Of a stretch of DNA of 64,000 nt, positions 58,633-64,000 are shown piece by piece (positions within the stretch are counted from its first letter, which is position 1; every line of letters starts with the position of its first letter). Source of the stretch: Serinibacter salmoneus. Its GTDB lineage: Bacteria; Actinomycetota; Actinomycetes; Actinomycetales; Beutenbergiaceae. A program made the position numbers and the translations under genes. Under the pieces are notes generated by a model, which was not told the origin of the DNA, did not search any database, and worked only from the letters and a program-made list of their open reading frames with translations. Location: assembly GCF_002563925.1 (NCBI RefSeq), contig NZ_PDJD01000001.1:1680973-1744972 (forward strand). The letters run 5' to 3'.

Positions 58633-60486
58633 TCAGGGGCGCCCGACGAACCAGTCCCGCACCTTCGCCACGCGGCTGCGCAGTTCCTCGGCGGTGGCCT
58701 GCGGCACCTCCGGTCCGCCGGAGTGCTGACGCAGCCGGGTGTGCACCACCGCGTGCGGTGTGCCGGAGCGGCGCGACCACGCCGAGACGAGTTGATTGAG
58801 TTCCTTGCGCAGGCGCGCCACCTCGCGGTGGTCCACCACCTGACGTTCGGCGTGCTCGTGCGCGGCCGTCGAGCCGGACCTGCGCAGATGATTGCTCTGG
58901 TGGGCGCGCAGCGCGCTGGCCATCTCGTCGGTCTCCATGAGTCCGGGGATCGCCAGGAAGTCCGACTCCATCTGCGAACCGACCTCGCCGCCGGTCCCGA
59001 AGGCGCCGCCGTCGAAGAGCACGTGGTCGAAGGAGGCCTGCGCTCCCAGGGCCTGGTAGCCGGGGCCCGCCAGGTCGTCGGAGGCCTTCTCGTTGCGGTT
59101 GGCCTGCTCCAGGGCGGCGTCGTCCAGGCCGTCCTCGTTCTCCCGCCGGGGTCGGTCCAGGGCGTGGTCGCGTTCCACCTCCAACTCACCGGCAAGTCCC
59201 AGCAGCACCGGCACGCTGGGCACGAACACCGAGGCGGTCTCCCCACGCCGCCGGGCACGCACGAAGCGGCCCACGGCCTGGGCGAAGAACAACGGGGTCG
59301 CGGTGGCGGTGGCGTAGACGCCCACCGCGAGGCGGGGTACGTCCACGCCCTCACTGACCATGCGCACGGCGACCATCCAGCGCTGGGTGCCGGCGGAGAA
59401 CTCCTCGATCTTCTCCCCCGCGCCCGCGTCGTCGGAGAGCACCACGATCGGGGCCTGCCCGGTGATCGCGCGCAGTTGCTTGGCGTAGGCGCGGGCGGAG
59501 GCCTGGTCGGTGGCGATGACGAGACCGCCCGCATCGGGCACCGAGCGGCGCACCTCCGTCAGGCGGGTGTCGGCCGCCTTGAGCACGGCGGGGATCCACT
59601 CCCCCTCGGGTGAGAGGGCGGTGCGCCAGGCCTGGGCGATCATGTCCTTCGTCAGCGGCTCCCCCAGTCGCGCGCTGACCTCGTCACCCGCGCTCGTGCG
59701 CCAGGTCATCTCCCCGGAGTAGGCGAGGAACATGACCGGCCGCACCACGCCGTCGCGCAGGGCGTCCCCGTACCCGTAGGTGTAGTCCGCCTTGGAGCGA
59801 CGGATGCCCTCGGCGTCGGCCTCGTAGGTGATGAACGGGATCGCGGCGGTGTCGCTACGGAACGGTGTCCCGGTGAGCGAGAGGCGGCGGGCGGCGCCCT
59901 CGAACGCACGGATCACGCCGTCGCCCCAGCTGCGGGAGTCGCCGGCGTGGTGCACCTCGTCGAGGATCACCAGGGTGTCGCGGGCGCGGGTGCGCTCGCG
60001 GTGGAGTTCGGGGTTGGCGCCGATCTGCGCGTAGGTGAGGGCCACGCCGTCGTAGTGGGAGCCGAGGTGCCCCTGCGCGTTGCGGAAGTTCGGGTCCAGG
60101 GAGATGCCCACCCGGGCCGCGGCGTCCGCCCACTGCGTCTTCAGGTGCTCGGTGGGCGCCACCACGGTCACCTGCCGCACCTCGCCCCGCGTGAGCAGCT
60201 CGGTGGCCACGCGCAGCGCGAACGTGGTCTTCCCAGCGCCCGGGGTCGCCACGGCGAGGAAGTCACGCGGGTTGGACTCCCCGTACAGCGTCAGGGCGGC
60301 GGCCTGCCATGCGCGCAGATTGCCGGCGGTGCCCCAGGCGGCGCGCTGCGGGAAGGCCGGGGAGAGTTGCTCGGCGGCAGAGCGGGAGGGGTGTGCGGGC
60401 GTGCGGGCAGGCTCGTGCAGGGAGTCGAACAGGTCACCCTGCTCGCTCGGCTGCTGCTGCGGCGTGCCCTGGGGTCCGCCGATCAC
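58633..60486 (-). CDS. DEAD/DEAH-box superfamily 2 helicase
   Basis: A 617-residue SF2 helicase. Motif I TPGAGKTT (near residue 84), motif Ia VVAPTEHLKTQWAD, motif II DEVHH (near 176), motif III-like LTGTPFR, and motif VI QAVGRFVRARRRGE (near 405) are intact, as in the XPB/RAD25-like and type I-restriction-like families. The C-terminal 180 residues are helical and Actinobacteria-specific. DNA or RNA substrate is unknown. GTG at 60486 overlaps the stop of the DUF3039 gene as GTGA; this gene pair is conserved in Actinobacteria. Confidence 0.88.
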   Translation of the reverse strand: MIGGPQGTPQQQPSEQGDLFDSLHEPARTPAHPSRSAAEQLSPAFPQRAAWGTAGNLRAWQAAALTLYGESNPRDFLAVATPGAGKTTFALRVATELLTRGEVRQVTVVAPTEHLKTQWADAAARVGISLDPNFRNAQGHLGSHYDGVALTYAQIGANPELHRERTRARDTLVILDEVHHAGDSRSWGDGVIRAFEGAARRLSLTGTPFRSDTAAIPFITYEADAEGIRRSKADYTYGYGDALRDGVVRPVMFLAYSGEMTWRTSAGDEVSARLGEPLTKDMIAQAWRTALSPEGEWIPAVLKAADTRLTEVRRSVPDAGGLVIATDQASARAYAKQLRAITGQAPIVVLSDDAGAGEKIEEFSAGTQRWMVAVRMVSEGVDVPRLAVGVYATATATPLFFAQAVGRFVRARRRGETASVFVPSVPVLLGLAGELEVERDHALDRPRRENEDGLDDAALEQANRNEKASDDLAGPGYQALGAQASFDHVLFDGGAFGTGGEVGSQMESDFLAIPGLMETDEMASALRAHQSNHLRRSGSTAAHEHAERQVVDHREVARLRKELNQLVSAWSRRSGTPHAVVHTRLRQHSGGPEVPQATAEELRSRVAKVRDWFVGRP

Positions 60487-60827
60487 GAGGGCGTGCCGGC
60501 GTCACCGCCGGAGCCACTCGACCCACCGGAATCTCCGCCGCCGTTCATGCTCGCGTAGATCTCCTTGCAGGCGGGGCACACCGGGTAGCGGTCCGGGTTG
60601 CGGGTGGGCAACCAGATCTTGCCGCACAGCGCGATCACCGGTTCCCCGGACATCGCGGCCGCGAGGATCTTGTCCTTGGGCACGTAGTGCGCGTACCGGT
60701 CGTTGTCCCCGGACTGCTCCTGGTGCCGGGTCTCGGTGCGCTCGAGCGTGCTGGTGGAGCCCTCCGTGGCGGGCCCCCCGGGGGCGCTCGGAGCTCCGGG
60801 GGCGCTGGGTGGCAACGGCTCGCTCAT
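60483..60827 (-). CDS. DUF3039 protein
   Basis: A 114-residue protein. The core (residues about 45-95) matches DUF3039: YAHYVPKDKILAAAMSGEPV, ALCGKIWLPTRNPDRYPVCP and CKEIYASM. Three cysteines (CG, CPAC) suggest a zinc-binding site. Both ends are low-complexity Ser/Gly/Pro. Function is unknown; it is translationally coupled to the helicase gene and may assist it. A ribosome binding site is not obvious before ATG 60827. Confidence 0.85.
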   Translation of the reverse strand: MSEPLPPSAPGAPSAPGGPATEGSTSTLERTETRHQEQSGDNDRYAHYVPKDKILAAAMSGEPVIALCGKIWLPTRNPDRYPVCPACKEIYASMNGGGDSGGSSGSGGDAGTPS

Positions 60828-60860
60828 GGCGCCCAGTCTACGCGGCCACCCCCGGCGAGG

Positions 60861-60910
60861 AAAAAAGCGAGGCGCGGGAGGAGCAGGAACACACCTACTC
60901 TTCCCGCGCC
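60861..60910 (-). terminator. Intrinsic terminator after hup, with T-run
   Basis: On the minus strand GGCGCGGGAAGAG (60898-60910) pairs with CTCCTCCCGCGCC (60871-60883), with one mismatch, and TTTTTT follows (60861-60866). It is the one classical U-tract terminator seen in the window. Confidence 0.85.
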
Positions 60911-60939
60911 CGGCGCGGTCGGGCCGTGGGCCCGATGGC

Positions 60940-61221
60940 TCACTTGCCGACGGCGGCCTTCAGCGTGGAACCGGCGGACAGCTTGACGCCGTAACCGGCG
61001 GGGATGGCGATCTCCTCGCCGGTGCGCGGGTTGCGGCCGGTGCGGGCGGCGCGCTCGACGCGCTCGGCCGAGAACAGGCCGGTGACCTTGACGGCCTCGC
61101 CGGCGCCCAGGCTCTCCACCAGCACGTCCTGGAAGGCGGCGAGAGCGTCGTCGGCCTGCTTCTTGGAGAGCGAGGCCTTCTCGGCGATGGCGGCGACGAG
61201 GTCGGAACGGTTGACAGTCAC
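60940..61221 (-). CDS. hup: DNA-binding protein HU
   Basis: A 93-residue HU-family protein, a histone-like nucleoid protein. VNRSDLVAAIAEKASLSKKQ (two N-terminal helices) and the beta-arm RNPRTGEEIAIPAGY are the hallmarks; the arm Pro that intercalates DNA is present. It ends KAAVGK and lacks the long lysine-rich tail found in mycobacterial HupB. GTG at 61221 follows AAGGGG. TAGTGT at 61277-61282 is a plausible -10, giving a leader of about 50 bases. Confidence 0.96.
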   Translation of the reverse strand: MTVNRSDLVAAIAEKASLSKKQADDALAAFQDVLVESLGAGEAVKVTGLFSAERVERAARTGRNPRTGEEIAIPAGYGVKLSAGSTLKAAVGK

Positions 61222-61276
61222 AGAATTCCCCTTCGAGACGTGGGTGTGCGCGCTGCTGCGCGCCCTTCGTGGGGAG

Positions 61277-61282
61277 ACACTA
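61277..61282 (-). promoter_or_regulatory. Candidate -10 of hup
   Basis: TAGTGT on the minus strand, 55 bases before the hup start codon; no clear -35 was found. Confidence 0.4.
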
Positions 61283-61329
61283 CGCCATCGTCGGCGCAGG
61301 ATCCGCACAATCCCGGCGATTCGGCGCGT

Positions 61330-62814
61330 CTACTTCACCTCGCGCTGGACCTTCTCGGGCGGGTAGCCAGTGACCTGCTCGTAGTCCTGCCAGAACTCCA
61401 CGTAGCCGCGGGGCTTGAAGTCCTTCACCGTGTACACGGGTTCGATTCCGGCCTTCCGCTTGGTCTCGTAGTCCTTCAGGGCCCGGAAGATCACCGGGGT
61501 GAGCAGGGCCACCGCGATGAGGTTCACCAGCGCCATCACGCCCATGATCTGGTCCGCGAACGTCCACACCAGGGAGGCGGAGGCCACCGAACCCGCCAGG
61601 ATCGCCAGCACCACGAGCATCCGGAAGACCGTGAGGATCCGCGGGTTCTCACCGGTGATGAACTCGATGTTGGCCTGGCCGTAGAAGTAGTTGCCCAGGA
61701 TCGAGGAGAACGCCAGCAGGAAGATGATGAAGGTGAGGAGCGAGCCGGCCCAGGGACCGAGCGCATCGACCATCGCGGTCTGCGTCATCTCGATGCCGGG
61801 GGTCCCGGTCTCGTTGGCGGCCACCAGGTCGGGCGAGGCGCTGAGCACGATGAACGCGGTGATCGAGCAGACCAGCAGGGTGTCGAAGTAGACGCCGAGG
61901 CTCTGCACGAAGCCCTGCTTGACCGGGTGCGTGACGGCGGCCGCGGCGCCGGCGTTCGGGGCCGAGCCCAGGCCGGCCTCATTGGAGAACATGCCTCGCT
62001 GCACCCCGATGAGCACCACGGTTCCCCAGGCGCCGCCGGTCACGGCGTTCATCGTGAACGCGTCGCGGAAGATGGAGACGATCATCTCGGGGACGTTCTC
62101 GATGTTGATCGCCACGATCACCAGGCCCACCAGCAGGTACAGCAGGGCCATCACCGGCACCACCTTGTCGGTGACCGAGGCGATCCGGCGAGCGCCGCCG
62201 AAGACAACGGCGGCGGTCATGAGGGCCAGCACGATCCCGATGCCCCAGCTCAGCGCGGCAGTCTCATTGCCCAGGGTGGAGGACAGCGAAGCGGAGATGG
62301 TGTTGGCCTGCAGGGCGCTGAACACGAACGGGAAGCAGATGATGAGGATGACGGCGAAGAGCACACCCGCCCAGCGCGCGCCGAGCCCGTGCTGGATGTA
62401 GTACGCGGGCCCGCCGCGGAAGCCCCGTGGGGAGTCCTTCACCTTGTAGATCTGCGCCAGCGTCGACTCCCCGAACGCCGAGGCGGCGCCGATGATCGAC
62501 ATCAACCACATCCAGAACACGGCCCCCGGGCCGCCGGTGACGATCGCCGTCCCCACGCCCGCGATGTTCCCGACGCCCACGCGCGAGGCCGCCGAGACGG
62601 TGAAGGCCTGGAAAGCGGAGATCGACTGCGCCTTCCCGTCCGGGCCCGGCGGGGTCTTGTCCGTGAGTCGTCGGATCATCTCCGGCAACAGGCGGATCTG
62701 CACGCCACCGGTACGGATCGTGAGGTACAACCCGAGGATCACGACGACGGGCAGGACGGCCCAGCTCCACAGGTAGCCGCCGATGGTGCCGATCCAGTCC
62801 TCAAGGGTGCTCAT
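61330..62814 (-). CDS. Alanine/glycine:cation symporter (AGCS family)
   Basis: A 494-residue membrane protein with about eleven helices, of the sodium:alanine symporter family. Family segments: FQAFTVSAASRVGVGNIAGV (substrate/sodium region), GGPGAVFWMW, RGGPAYYIQHGLG, GVQRGMFSNEAGLGSAPNAG and AFSSILGNYFYG. It would import alanine or glycine with Na+ or H+. ATG at 62814 has TAGGTT six bases upstream and no ribosome binding site. The C-terminal cytoplasmic tail is about 45 residues. Confidence 0.93.
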   Translation of the reverse strand: MSTLEDWIGTIGGYLWSWAVLPVVVILGLYLTIRTGGVQIRLLPEMIRRLTDKTPPGPDGKAQSISAFQAFTVSAASRVGVGNIAGVGTAIVTGGPGAVFWMWLMSIIGAASAFGESTLAQIYKVKDSPRGFRGGPAYYIQHGLGARWAGVLFAVILIICFPFVFSALQANTISASLSSTLGNETAALSWGIGIVLALMTAAVVFGGARRIASVTDKVVPVMALLYLLVGLVIVAINIENVPEMIVSIFRDAFTMNAVTGGAWGTVVLIGVQRGMFSNEAGLGSAPNAGAAAAVTHPVKQGFVQSLGVYFDTLLVCSITAFIVLSASPDLVAANETGTPGIEMTQTAMVDALGPWAGSLLTFIIFLLAFSSILGNYFYGQANIEFITGENPRILTVFRMLVVLAILAGSVASASLVWTFADQIMGVMALVNLIAVALLTPVIFRALKDYETKRKAGIEPVYTVKDFKPRGYVEFWQDYEQVTGYPPEKVQREVK

Positions 62815-62820
62815 ACGTGG

Positions 62821-62826
62821 AACCTA
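62821..62826 (-). promoter_or_regulatory. -10 hexamer of leaderless symporter promoter
   Basis: TAGGTT on the minus strand, six bases before the symporter ATG at 62814. Confidence 0.55.
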
Positions 62827-62876
62827 GCGCCCGCGGGCCCGGCGCGCGCGGACTGAGGAGCACGACACGCGCGTCG

Positions 62877-64000
62877 TCACACGCCGGTAACACGCAGAGC
62901 GGGGCGCGAGGTGCGCACCAGGGCCGCGGCGATCGCGGTGGTGATCGGGATCGCAAGGACCAACCCGATCGAGGAGACCAGGGTGCGCACGATCTCCTCC
63001 GCCAGCGAGGCGGAGGTGAGCAGGTCGAGCACGCTGCGATCGTAGATCGCGGTGGCCATCAGCAACGGCAGCGCGGTGCCGACGTAGGCGAAGGCCAGGG
63101 TGTACACGGTCGAGGCGATGTGATCCCGCCCGATGCGCATGGCGCGGGCGAAGACCCGACGGCGCGGAGCGCTCGGATCCGTGGCGTGCAGCTCCCAGAC
63201 GGCGGACGCCTGGGTGATCGTCACGTCGTTCAGCGCCCCCAGCCCTGCGATCACGAACCCGCACACCAGCAGGGCGCGCAGGCTCACCTCCGGGAAGAGC
63301 CCGGCCACGAGGAACCCCTCCTCCGAGCCCGTGCCGAGCAACCCGGTGGCGTCCGCGGACCACACCGCGAGCACCGTCGTGACGGCCAGCCCACCGAAGG
63401 TCCCGACCAGGGCGGTGGTGGTGCGGATCGAGATCCCGTGCGCGAGGTAGACCGAGAGGAACATCATGGCGCTGGAACCGGTGAGCGCGACCAGCAGCGG
63501 CGAGGTACCCAACATGAGGGCCGGCAGCACGAAGAACCCGATCACGCTCAGCGAGCCGAACAGCCCGACCACCGCCGCCAGGCCCCGCCACCGGGCGACC
63601 AGCGCCACCAGCGCCACATAGGCCAGGGCGAGCCACAGCAGCGGGATGTCTCGTTCGTAGTCCACGAAGGTGTAGGCGGCGCCGTCGGCGAGCCCCTGAC
63701 CATCGAAGACCACGGAGATCTCCGCGCCGATCGGGATCTCCTCCTTCAGCACGTCCGGCTGCACGGTGACCTCGACCACCTGCCCGGCCCCGGAGCCGGT
63801 GAGCAGTTCCGCCTCGACCTCCGCACCCGGTGTGAGCGGCACCGCCACGATGCGTGCGGTCTCGAAACTCACGCCGTCCACGGTCATGGGGACGGAACCG
63901 GCGATCGACTCGCTGCGGGGCCAGAGCGCGACCATGGCGATCACGGTCACCAGGAGCAGTGGGACGACGATCGAGGTCAGCAGGATCTGCGCGCGACGGC
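62877..64000 (-). CDS. YibE/F-like membrane protein (5' end outside window)
   Basis: The frame stays open to the window edge, so the N-terminus is missing; 374 codons are visible. A first hydrophobic helix (ILLTSIVVPLLLVTVIAMVA) is followed by an extracytoplasmic beta-rich region of about 110 residues and then seven to eight helices, the arrangement of YibE/F proteins. Landmarks: FVDYERDIPLLWLALAYVA, VCGFVIAGLGALNDVTITQA, and MRIGRDHIASTVYTLAFAYVG. The GxGALND and GRDH..ST.NTL-like motifs are the conserved core. Function is not established; members are sometimes linked to gene clusters for export. An internal GTG at 63950 could be a start, but the upstream codons look like signal-anchor sequence. 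Confidence 0.82.
   Translation of the reverse strand, partial: RRAQILLTSIVVPLLLVTVIAMVALWPRSESIAGSVPMTVDGVSFETARIVAVPLTPGAEVEAELLTGSGAGQVVEVTVQPDVLKEEIPIGAEISVVFDGQGLADGAAYTFVDYERDIPLLWLALAYVALVALVARWRGLAAVVGLFGSLSVIGFFVLPALMLGTSPLLVALTGSSAMMFLSVYLAHGISIRTTTALVGTFGGLAVTTVLAVWSADATGLLGTGSEEGFLVAGLFPEVSLRALLVCGFVIAGLGALNDVTITQASAVWELHATDPSAPRRRVFARAMRIGRDHIASTVYTLAFAYVGTALPLLMATAIYDRSVLDLLTSASLAEEIVRTLVSSIGLVLAIPITTAIAAALVRTSRPALRVTGV

Overview
The window is about 64 kb of very GC-rich DNA with dense genes, frequent GTG starts, many 1-4 base stop/start overlaps, TANNNT promoter elements and a typical actinobacterial gene set (DUF2017-clpS-murI-Rv1339-like-rph-rdgB order, DUF3039, DUF1905, DUF6328, class II UvrA). 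I infer a chromosome segment of an actinobacterium, most likely Micrococcales. The class III ribonucleotide reductase and butanediol dehydrogenase suggest a facultatively anaerobic lifestyle. No phage, insertion sequence, CRISPR array or rRNA operon was seen.

Layout. 1-9.7 kb: the end of a thioesterase gene, then a long minus-strand run holding two paralogous pairs of dynamin-like GTPases on either side of ssb and ettA. 9.9-17.3 kb: glutamate dehydrogenase, a UvrA paralogue, polyphosphate kinase 2, an ABC-F protein, tRNA-Arg and a DUF1905 protein. 17.3-21.1 kb: a sugar ABC importer operon (binding lipoprotein and two permeases) behind four LacI/CebR-like operators. 21.2-29.3 kb: a formate/nitrite channel, then a three-gene unit (DUF4430-like lipoprotein, fused EcfT-EcfA-EcfA, S component) facing the cobalamin-dependent methionine synthase MetH, which suggests cobalamin import feeding MetH. 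29.3-37.2 kb: SRPBCC protein, butanediol dehydrogenase, thioesterase, NTF2-like protein, DUF808 plus antiporter, SufE plus rhodanese, and a trypsin-fold protease with a small beta-domain partner. 37.3-40 kb: nrdD-nrdG under paired NrdR boxes. 40-46.6 kb: GlpQ-like protein, three tRNAs (Lys, Leu, His), an ATP-grasp protein, orn, rsgA, bcp and small conserved proteins. 46.6-58.6 kb: ABC-F, rdgB, rph, ppc, a metallo-hydrolase, murI, DUF2017 and clpS on the minus strand, facing FixC/FixX-like genes and pncB. 58.6-64 kb: a helicase, DUF3039, hup, an alanine/glycine:cation symporter and the start-truncated copy of a YibE/F-like membrane protein.

Regulation visible in the sequence: at least fourteen genes have a TANNNT hexamer ending 6-7 bases before the start codon with no clear ribosome binding site, as expected of leaderless mRNAs; NrdR boxes precede nrdD; LacI-type operators precede the sugar importer; strong hairpins follow each tRNA in the 40-45 kb cluster. 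Short intergenic tandem repeats lie at several gene ends, and one 22-bp family occurs at two separate convergent junctions.

The most interesting items are the duplicated, apparently specialised GTPase pairs around ssb-ettA, the predicted cobalamin uptake unit with its fully fused ECF module, the signal-less V8-like protease with its partner, and the recurrent 22-bp repeat.
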